A stretch of 64,000 bases of DNA, from positions 1-64,000 of the forward strand of contig NZ_AFJI01000023.1 in NCBI RefSeq assembly GCF_000264785.1, given 5' to 3'. The position numbers and the translations under genes are program-made. Below the pieces are notes generated by a model. The model made no database searches. It was not told the DNA's origin and saw only the letters and a list, made by a program, of their open reading frames with translations. Source of the stretch: Edwardsiella ictaluri ATCC 33202 (GTDB lineage: Bacteria > Pseudomonadota > Gammaproteobacteria > Enterobacterales > Enterobacteriaceae). Below are positions 51,849 to 64,000 of the stretch, in pieces (the first letter of the stretch is position 1; every line of letters begins with the position of its first letter).

Positions 51849-52424
51849 TCAGTAGTAAGAGTGGTCGCCGCGCTGGTGCTCGGTCAGATCGCGTACGCCC
51901 TTCAGCTCTGGGAAGCGTTGCAGCAGCTCTTTCTCGATCCCCTCTTTCAGGGTGTAGTCCACCATGGAGCAGCCGTTGCAGCCGCCGCCGAACTGCAGAA
52001 TAGCGTAGCCTTCATCGGTGATCTCCATCAGCGAGACGCGACCGCCGTGGCCCGCCAGCTGGGGGTTAATCTGCGACTGCAGAATATACTCCACGCGCTC
52101 GATCAGTGGCGCATCGTCGGCGACTTTACGCATCTTGGCGTTGGGGGCTTTTAGGGTCAGCTGCGAGCCGAGCTGATCGGTGACAAAGTCGATCTCGGCA
52201 TCGTCCAGGAACGGGGCGCTGATTTCGTCGACATAGGCGCTCAGCTGCTCAAAGTCCAGCTTACGGTCATTGGCTTCTACGGCGTCCGGCGGGCAGTAGG
52301 AGACGCCGCACTCCGCATTGGGCGTACCGGGGTTAATGACAAAAACGCGGATCTGGGTACCCGGCTCCTGGTTTGCCAGCAATTTGGCAAAGTGCTCTTG
52401 CGCTGCTTCGGTAATACGGATCAT
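51849..52424 (-). CDS. nfuA: Fe-S biogenesis protein NfuA
   Basis: Carrier that delivers 4Fe-4S clusters under oxidative or iron stress. 191 residues as in E. coli: a degenerate A-type domain (1-~95) and a C-terminal Nfu domain with the cluster motif GGGCNGCSM (CxxC). Confidence 0.98.
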   Translation of the reverse strand: MIRITEAAQEHFAKLLANQEPGTQIRVFVINPGTPNAECGVSYCPPDAVEANDRKLDFEQLSAYVDEISAPFLDDAEIDFVTDQLGSQLTLKAPNAKMRKVADDAPLIERVEYILQSQINPQLAGHGGRVSLMEITDEGYAILQFGGGCNGCSMVDYTLKEGIEKELLQRFPELKGVRDLTEHQRGDHSYY

Positions 52425-52482
52425 GGCATCTGCTCAATAGTTGACTACTCCGGTCGGTTATAATACGCCGATCGTAAAATGC

Positions 52483-53163
52483 TCACAAGGTGCGGCACAG
52501 ACAGATCGTCTCTACCGACATCACACCCTGTGCTATCAGCAGGCGGGAGATTTCGCTCAGGGTACTGCCGGTGGTGATCACATCGTCGACCAGCAGCACC
52601 CGCCGCCCGGCCAGCGCCCGGTGCGCGGCGAAAGCACCGCGCAGGTTGCGCCGCCGCTGCGCCGCGCTGAGCCCTTGCTGGGGCGGGGTTCGCCGAGTGC
52701 GCCAGAGCCACTGCGGGCGGAACTCGGCCTGCAGCCAGCGCGCCAGCCAGCGGGCCAGTTCGGCGGCCTGATTGTAGCCGCGCTGCCAGTGGCGCAGACG
52801 GTGTAGCGGCACCGGCAGGATGATCTCGGGGCGCGCCCGCGGCGCGCTGCGGCGATCCTGCAGGTAGCGCAGCAGCATCAGCCGGGCCAACGGCACGGCC
52901 AGCGGCCACTCCGCGCGGTATTTCAAGCGCTGTACCAACGGCGCCAGCGGCGGTAGATAGCCGCTGACAAACGTCAGCCGCTGCCAGGGCGGTGGGCGCA
53001 GCAGGCAGCGGCCGCAGGGGTGATGGATATCTGCGCTGGGCAGCCCACAGCGGGGACAGCAGGGCGGCGGCGCGGGCAGCGCCCGACGGCAGGCGCTACA
53101 GATACCGACTGGCGCCCGTAGGGGAAGGAGGCAGATCGCGCAGCGTCCGTGAAGTGATACCAT
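52483..53163 (-). CDS. gntX: ComF-family protein GntX
   Basis: Phosphoribosyltransferase-fold ComF protein linked in E. coli to use of extracellular DNA; 226 residues from ATG 53163. N-terminal zinc-ribbon-like cysteines (CAIC, CSAC, CPRC, CGRC) and the C-terminal PRPP loop VLLVDDVITTGSTL. Only 44 nt from divergent bioH. Confidence 0.93.
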   Translation of the reverse strand: MVSLHGRCAICLLPLRAPVGICSACRRALPAPPPCCPRCGLPSADIHHPCGRCLLRPPPWQRLTFVSGYLPPLAPLVQRLKYRAEWPLAVPLARLMLLRYLQDRRSAPRARPEIILPVPLHRLRHWQRGYNQAAELARWLARWLQAEFRPQWLWRTRRTPPQQGLSAAQRRRNLRGAFAAHRALAGRRVLLVDDVITTGSTLSEISRLLIAQGVMSVETICLCRTL

Positions 53164-53207
53164 AGGCTTCGTCCTGAAAGGTCTAAGGGAAAAGGAGACC
53201 ATAACCG

Positions 53208-53984
53208 ATGAGTGCGCTGTTTTGGCATACCTGCGGCGCGGGTAAACGCGATCTTGTGCTGCTGCACGGCTGGGGACTGAATGCTGAAGTGTGGCGTAGC
53301 ATTGTCCCCCAGCTCTCTGCGCAGTTTCGCCTGCACCTGGTCGATCTGCCCGGTTATGGGCGCAGCGGCGGTGATACGCCGTATTCGCTGGCGGAGATGA
53401 CACAGCGGGTGTTGGCGCAGGCACCGGAGCGGGCGCTATGGCTGGGGTGGTCGCTGGGGGGGCTCGTTGCCACCCAGGCGGCCCTGTATCACCCGCAGCG
53501 GGTCAGCGGTTTAATCACCGTCGCCTCTTCGCCCTGTTTTACGGCGCAGATGGCGTGGCCGGGGATCCGTAGTGATGTGCTGTACCATTTTCAATCACAG
53601 CTGCGCGATGATTTTCAGCGTACGGTGGAGCGTTTTCTGGCGCTGCAGACGCTGGGGGCCGACAGCGCCCGGCAGGATACCCGCGCGCTGAAGTCGGTGG
53701 TGCTGGCGCAGCCGATGCCGTCGGCGGCGGTATTGAACGCGGGGTTGTCCCTGCTGCGCGAAACCGATCTGCGCCCGCAGCTGGCGACGCTGGCGCTGCC
53801 GTGGCTGCGCTTCTATGGCGCGCTGGATGGCCTGGTACCGCGCCGGGTGGCGCCGCTGGTGGATGCGCTCAGTCCGTGCGGCCGTTCGCTGATTATTCCC
53901 GGTGCCGCCCATGCCCCCTTTATCTCTCATCCCGAGCCGTTTTGCGCCGCGCTGTGCGAGTTTGCCGACGGGCGGTCGGTATAA
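53208..53984 (+). CDS. bioH: Pimeloyl-ACP methyl ester esterase BioH
   Basis: Removes the methyl ester from pimeloyl-ACP to end the pimelate phase of biotin synthesis. 258 residues (E. coli 256). Catalytic triad Ser82 (GWSLGG), Asp207 (YGALDG) and His235 (GAAHAPF) falls on the same residue numbers as in E. coli. Confidence 0.97.
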   Translation: MSALFWHTCGAGKRDLVLLHGWGLNAEVWRSIVPQLSAQFRLHLVDLPGYGRSGGDTPYSLAEMTQRVLAQAPERALWLGWSLGGLVATQAALYHPQRVSGLITVASSPCFTAQMAWPGIRSDVLYHFQSQLRDDFQRTVERFLALQTLGADSARQDTRALKSVVLAQPMPSAAVLNAGLSLLRETDLRPQLATLALPWLRFYGALDGLVPRRVAPLVDALSPCGRSLIIPGAAHAPFISHPEPFCAALCEFADGRSV

Positions 53985-53995
53985 TGGGCAGCGAT

Positions 53996-54022
53996 AAAAA
54001 AAGCAGCCGCATCTGCGGCTGC
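53996..54022 (-). terminator. Terminator of the feoABC operon
   Basis: GCAGCCGCA (54003-54011) and TGCGGCTGC (54014-54022) form a tight GC stem; on the minus strand it is followed by seven T (plus-strand A run 53996-54002). Lies between convergent bioH and feoC. Confidence 0.88.
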
Positions 54023-54055
54023 CTGTCGAGGGGCGTCAATGGTTACGGCGCGCGT

Positions 54056-54307
54056 TTAGTGCAGCGTGCGTATCCGGTAGACGACGGTTTCACATTTTTT
54101 CTGCGCCTCGGGGCAGCCTTTACAGCTGCCGCTCAGGCATCCGCTATCCATATCATCGACCTTTTCCACACATCCCATGAGCTCCAGACGCTCCAGCATG
54201 GCGCGCACCAGTGCCGGCGTGCCGCCGACCTCACGACACAGGCGCTGTAGCTCAATACGCCCATGTAGCGCGACGGTATCCCGGACTTGCAGTAAGGTGG
54301 TCATCAT
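54056..54307 (-). CDS. feoC: FeoC, ferrous iron transport regulator/accessory
   Basis: Small winged-helix protein, 83 residues, that in enterics binds a redox-sensitive Fe-S cluster and protects FeoB from proteolysis. The C-terminal half has the clustered cysteines CLSGSCKGCPEAQKKC. 18 nt after feoB, with GGAG before the ATG. Confidence 0.94.
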   Translation of the reverse strand: MMTTLLQVRDTVALHGRIELQRLCREVGGTPALVRAMLERLELMGCVEKVDDMDSGCLSGSCKGCPEAQKKCETVVYRIRTLH

Positions 54308-54325
54308 GGCGCTCCGTTAGAGTGA

Positions 54326-56641
54326 TCAGTGGCAGCTGCCGCTATTGTTGCAGCAGCAGCTGGCGCTGGTGGCGTTGCTCAGGCGCACGGTAACCCGCTC
54401 GCGAGAGCGGCGCAGTACGATCAGTAGCGCCAGGTTAAACAGTATGACGACGCTGATGGCGATCAGGCTGTAGTCCGGATGGGCGCTGAAGTTGACCACC
54501 TGGTAGTACAGGGTCGCCAGCGAGTAGGCTACGTTTAGCCCCCAGCCGATGGAGAACAGCATCCAGCCACGGCTGCTTTCACGGGCGATGGCGCCCATGA
54601 CTGATACGCAGGGGACGTACAGCAACACGAAGATCAGGTAGGCGTAGGCGGCGCTGACGCTGCCAAATTTGCTGCTCATTACTCCCATGGAGCTGTTGCC
54701 CATTTCACCGTCGCCCTTGCTGGCTTCAATGGGGTTGGAGAGGACACTGATACTGAAAGTATCCTTCAGCCCTTGCCACGTTTCATCCAGCGCCTCTTTC
54801 AGGCCGCCGGCCAGGCTATAGCCCTGCGGATCGAACGCTTCTTCATTGATATGCTCGGCGGTGTACAGCGTGTTCAGAGTGCCGACGACCACCTCTTTGG
54901 CCATGGCACCAGTCACCAGACCCACGGTAGCCTGCCAGTTATCTTCTTTGACGCCAATCGGTTGCAGCAGCGGCGTCAATATCTTACTGGTCGTAGCCAG
55001 TGCGGAGTCGTTGAGATCGCTGACCGGTTTACCGCTGAAGGAGAAGCTGTTCAGTGCGCCGATAAAGATACTGACGATGATGATCACGCGCCCGGCGCGG
55101 ATCATAAAGCCCTTCAGACGCTGCCAGGTCTGCAGCAGCAGACTTTTTAGATGCGGCACGTGATAGACCGGCATCTCCATGACGAACGGTGAGGACTCGC
55201 CGCGCATCAGGGTGTGTTTCAGCATCAGCCCGGTCAGGATCGCCATCACGATACCCAGCAGGTACAGCGAGAATACGACGAGCGCGCCATCCTGACCAAA
55301 GAAAGCGGCGGAGAAGACGGCAAAGATAGCCAGCCGTGCGCCGCAGGACATAAAGGGCGCCATCAGAACGGTGATCAGACGCTCACGTGGCGCATCCAGG
55401 GTTCGCGCCCCCATCACGGAGGGAACGTTACAGCCGAATCCGACGATCAGCGGGACAAAGGATTTCCCGGGCAGCCCCAGCGCCTGCATCATCCGGTCAA
55501 CGACGAACGCTGCGCGGGCCATGTAGCCAGAGTCCTCCAGAAAGGAGAGAAACAGGTACATCATGCCGATCTGCGGCACCAGCGGCAGTACGGTATTGAT
55601 CCCGCCACCGACCCCCTGGGCCAGGAAAATGGTCAGCCAGTCGGGGAAGTTCAGGGTTGCCCCCAGCCACTGGATCCCCTGAATAAAGAGGGTGGCGGAG
55701 CCAATATCAAACAGCGGCTGCAGAGCGCCGCCGATATTGATGGCCAGCAGGAACATCAGGTACATCACCAGCAGGAAGATGGGGATCCCCAGCCAACGGT
55801 TGAGGATCACCCGGTCGAGCTTTTCCGTCAGGCGGTTGGGTTGCGCCTGCTGGCTGTTGCTGACGGCATCGCAGATGTCGGTGATACTTTGGTAGCGGGC
55901 ATTGGCGATGATCAGTGCAGGATCTTCGTTCAGGGTACGCTGCAGGACATCACGCACCTCCGGCAACAGTGCCTGCGCGTTGCTGGCCCGCGAGGAGCTG
56001 TAGATATCGCCCTCCAGCAGTTGCAGGGCAATCCAGCGGCGCTGCTGCATGGTCAGGGAGTCGGGCATTACCTGCGACAGGCGATCGACCTGGCTCAGCA
56101 GTAATGGGGGGTAGTCAACCAGCGCCTCCACCGCACAGACCGGCGGCATGTCAATGGCTCGCTTCAGGGCGCAGATCCCTTCGCTGCGGGTCGAGACCAT
56201 CGGGATCACCGGGCAGCCAAGGCGCTTGGAGAGGGCGTCGATGTCGATCTCAATCTGCTGGCTGCGGGCTATATCCAACATGTTGAGCGCGACAATACAG
56301 GGGATGCCCAGCTCCAGCAGTTGTAGGGTCAGATAAAGGTTACGCTCCAGGTTTGCGGCATCCACCACGTTGACGATCAGATCCGCGTCGCCGCTGAGGA
56401 TGTAATGACAGGCGATCTGTTCATCCAGCGAGGTCTGTTCGGAGATGGTAGTCAGCGAATAGGTGCCGGGAAGATCGACCAGCTTAACCTGATGTTGGGG
56501 TGTTGCGAACTGCCCCTCTTTACGTTCGACGGTGACGCCGGCCCAGTTGCCTACGCGCTGACGCGCGCCGGTCAGCTGGTTGAACAGCGTGGTTTTCCCT
56601 GAGTTGGGGTTACCGATTAACCCGATGGTCAATTGTTTCAT
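54326..56641 (-). CDS. feoB: Ferrous iron transporter FeoB
   Basis: GTPase-coupled Fe(II) uptake channel, 771 residues (E. coli 773). N-terminal G domain: GNPNSGKTTLFNQLTG, DLPGTYSL and NMLD; then a helical GDI-like spacer and the membrane core with two Gate motifs (GCNVPSVMGARTL and YVPCVSVMGAI). It ends in a Cys-rich tail (SCCCNNSGSC). Confidence 0.97.
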   Translation of the reverse strand: MKQLTIGLIGNPNSGKTTLFNQLTGARQRVGNWAGVTVERKEGQFATPQHQVKLVDLPGTYSLTTISEQTSLDEQIACHYILSGDADLIVNVVDAANLERNLYLTLQLLELGIPCIVALNMLDIARSQQIEIDIDALSKRLGCPVIPMVSTRSEGICALKRAIDMPPVCAVEALVDYPPLLLSQVDRLSQVMPDSLTMQQRRWIALQLLEGDIYSSSRASNAQALLPEVRDVLQRTLNEDPALIIANARYQSITDICDAVSNSQQAQPNRLTEKLDRVILNRWLGIPIFLLVMYLMFLLAINIGGALQPLFDIGSATLFIQGIQWLGATLNFPDWLTIFLAQGVGGGINTVLPLVPQIGMMYLFLSFLEDSGYMARAAFVVDRMMQALGLPGKSFVPLIVGFGCNVPSVMGARTLDAPRERLITVLMAPFMSCGARLAIFAVFSAAFFGQDGALVVFSLYLLGIVMAILTGLMLKHTLMRGESSPFVMEMPVYHVPHLKSLLLQTWQRLKGFMIRAGRVIIIVSIFIGALNSFSFSGKPVSDLNDSALATTSKILTPLLQPIGVKEDNWQATVGLVTGAMAKEVVVGTLNTLYTAEHINEEAFDPQGYSLAGGLKEALDETWQGLKDTFSISVLSNPIEASKGDGEMGNSSMGVMSSKFGSVSAAYAYLIFVLLYVPCVSVMGAIARESSRGWMLFSIGWGLNVAYSLATLYYQVVNFSAHPDYSLIAISVVILFNLALLIVLRRSRERVTVRLSNATSASCCCNNSGSCH

Positions 56642-56739
56642 AATTTACTGTTTTTTGGCGAAGACAGACACTGGCACGGGTGTGAGTCACCCGCGCTCTC
56701 CCTTGAGCATATGCCGATGAAGGTAGCTATGCGGTACGT

Positions 56740-57027
56740 TCAGGCGCGCTGCTGCACGCCGATGGCGGTGACGGCTACGCTCTGCGACGCAGACTGTAGC
56801 TCTCCCATCGGTTCAATATTCAGCAGTGCGAGATCTTTCTTACGCAGTACCAGACTGACCCGGCGCGCCTTGACCTCAATAGGATCGCCCAGAGGTGCGA
56901 TGCGCACCACCGTAAACGGTGAGCCGGGCAGGAATCCCAGCGAGAGCAGCTTTTGGCGATAGGCCGGACTGATATTCGGTGAAAAGCCCAATATTTTGTA
57001 CTGATGACCCGGAAGAAGCCGATGCAT
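56740..57027 (-). CDS. feoA: FeoA, SH3-fold iron transport accessory protein
   Basis: Cytosolic SH3-like partner of FeoB. The conserved core [18 protein letters not shown] through [18 protein letters not shown] matches E. coli FeoA. ATG 57027 gives 95 residues, about 20 more than E. coli (75), all at the C-terminus (from about GELQSASQS). First gene of feoABC. Confidence 0.93.
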   Translation of the reverse strand: MHRLLPGHQYKILGFSPNISPAYRQKLLSLGFLPGSPFTVVRIAPLGDPIEVKARRVSLVLRKKDLALLNIEPMGELQSASQSVAVTAIGVQQRA

Positions 57028-57629
57028 ATAAACCTTCTTACTTATTACGACAGTCATTGCGCTGAGCCTTCACTCGGGGCGCCGGTGGCATGGTGTTGGC
57101 TGGAGAGAGCGCCTTGGTGAACACGCAGTACAATGAAACCGATAATCGTTTTATCTGTATTTCAAGCCGAACCCGCACGGCTTACGTCGACGATGCGCCG
57201 TACGCGAAAGCGGTCATCGTCCTTACTATGGCTGTGTTTTAGCACTATTTTGAACAGTCCGCAAATGAGAATCATTCGTTAAAATGGTTAATGGAATGTA
57301 CCTGCTTTTTATATGGGCTTTTGGTGCACCGATACTATCGAATAAAAAACGTAACCGTTATCGGTGACAGAGGACCACTATCCTTATAATTTATTCATTA
57401 ATATCATATTGATATATATTATTTATTCATTGTGAGGGAAGGTTCGGAGTGTGGGATTGACATCAGCATAGAGGCGGGAGGCACGTGGTATTGGGCAACT
57501 AAATGTAACATTTTAGCTACATTTTCGTGGTGAAGACGAATATAGACATTATGAAATTGCGATGGAGTCTCATTTAGATTTGCATTATGTGATGAGCATC
57601 ACGCCCCCATAGGGGGCGTGATGTCGCCG
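57028..57629. other. Long feoA upstream region
   Basis: Six hundred nt between feoA and the end of tex, both on the minus strand. Contains the Fur-box candidate at 57261-57279 and an AT-rich stretch around 57380-57450. No reading frame in it is convincing. The length would allow a small RNA, but no diagnostic structure is visible. Confidence 0.45.
57261..57279 (-). promoter_or_regulatory. Candidate Fur box upstream of feoA
   Basis: GCAAATGAGAATCATTCGT matches the Fur consensus GATAATGATAATCATTATC at 13 of 19 positions, including the core ATGAGAATCAT. About 235 nt before the feoA start; iron repression of feoABC is expected. Prediction. Confidence 0.6.
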
Positions 57630-59969
<2,340 letters not shown>

Positions 59970-60055
59970 AGCGTTAGATAGTCTTGATGGATAAAAGCCA
60001 AGTCCCCGTTATACGGAGTCAGTCAGGAAAATGCCAGCCCGCGCAGGCGGGCGGA

Positions 60056-60532
60056 CTATGACGTGACGTAGTTGATGGCATTGACATACCACTCCGCGTC
60101 ACCCTGCGGCGTTGCCACGGTCGCGGCATCGCCCACCTCTTTTTTCAGCAGCGCGCGGGCCATCGGCGAGTCAATGGAGATATAGTCGTTACGGCCAAAG
60201 ATTTCATCATAGCCGACGATGCGAAAGCGCTTGATATCGCCCCGCTCGTTTTCCACCTCGACCCAGGCGCCGAAGAAGACTTTACCGTTCTGCTGCGGGG
60301 CGTAATCGACAATTTTAAGTATACTCATGCACTTACGAAGATAACGTACGCGTCTGTCAATTTCGCGCAGGCGCTTCTTGTTGTACTGATAATCTGCGTT
60401 TTCGCTGCGATCGCCCAGGCTCGCCGCCCAGGTCACTTTTTTGGTGACTTCCGGACGCTCCTCGCGCCACAGATAATCCAGCTCCTGTTTGAGCTTTTCG
60501 TAACCTTCTCGGGTAATCAGCGGGGTTTTCAT
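60056..60532 (-). CDS. greB: Transcript cleavage factor GreB
   Basis: Rescues backtracked RNA polymerase by stimulating transcript cleavage through the secondary channel. 158 residues, the E. coli length. N-terminal coiled coil with the acidic tip (GDRSENADYQYNKKRL) and C-terminal FKBP-like domain. Divergent from ompR. Confidence 0.97.
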   Translation of the reverse strand: MKTPLITREGYEKLKQELDYLWREERPEVTKKVTWAASLGDRSENADYQYNKKRLREIDRRVRYLRKCMSILKIVDYAPQQNGKVFFGAWVEVENERGDIKRFRIVGYDEIFGRNDYISIDSPMARALLKKEVGDAATVATPQGDAEWYVNAINYVTS

Positions 60533-60870
60533 CTGTTATAACCTGAAGTGGATGCCACATCGTCCAGTGCCGCGCCGTACGGCCACACCATCGCGTAGGT
60601 GCAGTGCGCGGCGGCACATCACAGCCTATCCCATTTTGCCCGCGTGGGCGAATAAATGGCGTGATGGTGCATTCAAGTTCGCGTAAGCATAAGATAAATA
60701 ACCTTTGTAACAATTTAGGCTAGAATATAAACCATTATCTGCTGTCTGAATAAAGAGACTTTTCTGACAATAGATCACTTCGGGTGCGCGCGATATCGGC
60801 GGCCCATAACCTGATTGCCATATACCGCTATACAGATAAGCACCGGGCTTTCTGCCTTTGGGAGTAAACC
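60533..60870. other. greB-ompR intergenic region
   Basis: Non-coding 338 nt between divergent greB and ompR. A possible ompR promoter is TTGTAA (60705-60710) with TATAAA (60726-60731), spacing 15 nt. No gene is seen. Confidence 0.4.
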
Positions 60871-62972
<2,102 letters not shown>

Positions 62973-63004
62973 AGCTCCGCCAGGCCAGAGAGCCGATGGT
63001 CAGT

Positions 63005-63033
63005 AAAAAGGATGCCCTTGGGCATCCTTTTTT
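63005..63033. terminator. Bidirectional terminator between envZ and pckA
   Basis: AAAAA, GGATGCCC (63010-63017), TT, GGGCATCC (63020-63027), TTTTTT: an 8-bp stem with a tract on each side, so it can stop both convergent transcripts. Confidence 0.9.
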
Positions 63034-63066
63034 ACGTCAGGTGGCGTATATCCGCGTGGGCGTGAG

Positions 63067-64000
63067 TTAGCGCCGGGGACCGGCGTGAACCAGTGCAGCA
63101 CCTGCCGGCGTATCGGTGTATTTATCAAAGTTGGTGATGAAACGCTGCGCCAGATCCTGGGCTTTCTCTTGCCACTGCTCGCGATTGGCGTAGGTATCGC
63201 GCGGATCGAGGATAGCCGGATTGACACCGGGCAGCTCGATCGGCACCGCCAGATTAAAGATCGGCAGGGTAAAGGTTTCCACCCGATCGATATCCCCGTT
63301 GAGGATAGCATCGATAATGGCACGGGTATCCTTGATGGAGATCCGCTTACCGCTGCCGTTCCAGCCAGTGTTTACCAGGTAGGCCTGAGCTCCGGCCGCC
63401 TGCATCCGCCGGACCAGCACCTCGGCGTATTGGGTGGGGTGCAGCGTCAGGAATGCGGCGCCGAAGCAGGCGGAGAAGGTTGGCGTCGGTTCGGTTACGC
63501 CACGCTCGGTACCGGCCAGTTTGGCAGTAAAACCGGACAGGAAGTGGTACTGGGTCTGATCCGCGGTCAGACGGGAGACCGGCGGCAGGACGCCGAAGGC
63601 GTCGGCGGTAAGGAAAATGACCTTCTTGGCCGCCCCGGCTTTGGATACCGGCTTCACGATGTTTTTGATGTGGTAGATGGGGTAGGAGACGCGGGTGTTT
63701 TCGGTCTTGCTGCCGTCGTCAAAGTCGACGCTGCCATCCGCCCGCACCGTGACGTTTTCCAGCAGCGCATCGCGGGTGATGGCGCCGTAGATGTCGGGTT
63801 CGGCGTCGGCGGAGAGTTTAATGGTCTTCGCGTAGCAGCCGCCCTCAAAGTTAAACACGCCGTCATCGTCCCAGCCGTGCTCATCATCGCCGATCAGGCG
63901 GCGCTTGGGATCGGTTGAGAGCGTGGTTTTCCCGGTGCCGGAGAGGCCAAAGAAGATCGCCACGTCGCCCTGTTCGCCCACGTTGGCGGAGCAGTGCATG
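63067..64000 (-). CDS. pckA: Phosphoenolpyruvate carboxykinase (ATP) PckA, C-terminal part
   Basis: Converts oxaloacetate and ATP to phosphoenolpyruvate, first committed step of gluconeogenesis. The frame is open past the right edge, so about 230 N-terminal residues (of ~540) lie outside; the last 310 are seen. They include the kinase P-loop [13 protein letters not shown], metal-binding [23 protein letters not shown] and the [12 protein letters not shown] segment. Confidence 0.97.
   Translation of the reverse strand, partial: MHCSANVGEQGDVAIFFGLSGTGKTTLSTDPKRRLIGDDEHGWDDDGVFNFEGGCYAKTIKLSADAEPDIYGAITRDALLENVTVRADGSVDFDDGSKTENTRVSYPIYHIKNIVKPVSKAGAAKKVIFLTADAFGVLPPVSRLTADQTQYHFLSGFTAKLAGTERGVTEPTPTFSACFGAAFLTLHPTQYAEVLVRRMQAAGAQAYLVNTGWNGSGKRISIKDTRAIIDAILNGDIDRVETFTLPIFNLAVPIELPGVNPAILDPRDTYANREQWQEKAQDLAQRFITNFDKYTDTPAGAALVHAGPRR

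Overview
The window is a chromosomal segment of a GC-rich enterobacterium. Nearly every core protein (FtsE, RpoH, GlpD, GlgC, MalT, Crp, NfuA, FeoB, GreB, OmpR, PckA) reads as a close homologue of its E. coli counterpart, but the gene order is rearranged and the GC content is higher. A Hafniaceae genus such as Edwardsiella fits best. That assignment is inference from gene content and order, not a database result.

Layout. 1-8.2 kb: ftsY (5' end missing), ftsE, ftsX, rpoH and its terminator, then an inserted cdaR - GntP-type permease (frameshifted) - glycerate kinase cluster, and panM on the opposite strand. 8.2-14.9 kb: the glycerol-3-phosphate uptake operon ugpBAEC has been gutted. A frameshifted 5' stub of ugpB and a 3' stub of ugpC flank about 5.9 kb of visibly AT-richer DNA. 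This holds a four-gene polar amino-acid ABC importer, a PheC-like periplasmic protein on the opposite strand, a decayed serine-recombinase gene, an IS3-type scrap and a truncated IS630 transposase joined directly to the ugpC stub. 14.8-20.0 kb: ugpQ, yhhA, glpEGR and glpD. 20.1-31.2 kb: a six-gene glycogen operon on the minus strand (glgC2, glgB, glgX, glgC, glgA, glgP) that contains two different ADP-glucose pyrophosphorylases. 31.6-39.4 kb: malPQ divergent from malT. 39.3-44.4 kb: a LysE-type exporter, yheT, yheU, crp, yhfK. 44.4-51.1 kb: the complete L-ascorbate regulon (ulaABCDEF minus, ulaG and ulaR plus). 51.2-64 kb: an AT-rich secreted hypothetical, nfuA, gntX, bioH, feoABC, tex, greB, ompR-envZ and the 3' part of pckA.

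Functional themes. Most of the window concerns carbon storage and uptake: glycogen synthesis and breakdown, maltodextrin use, ascorbate fermentation, glycerate use and glycerol-3-phosphate oxidation, with crp and local regulators (CdaR, GlpR, MalT, UlaR) interspersed. The rest is membrane, envelope and stress functions (FtsEX, RpoH, OmpR/EnvZ), iron (Feo, NfuA) and transcription (GreB, Tex).

The least ordinary part is 8.5-14.5 kb: a replacement in the ugp operon whose importer has an in-frame stop at the expected start of its binding protein, next to a protein resembling cyclohexadienyl dehydratase. No CRISPR array, tRNA, rRNA or prophage was seen.
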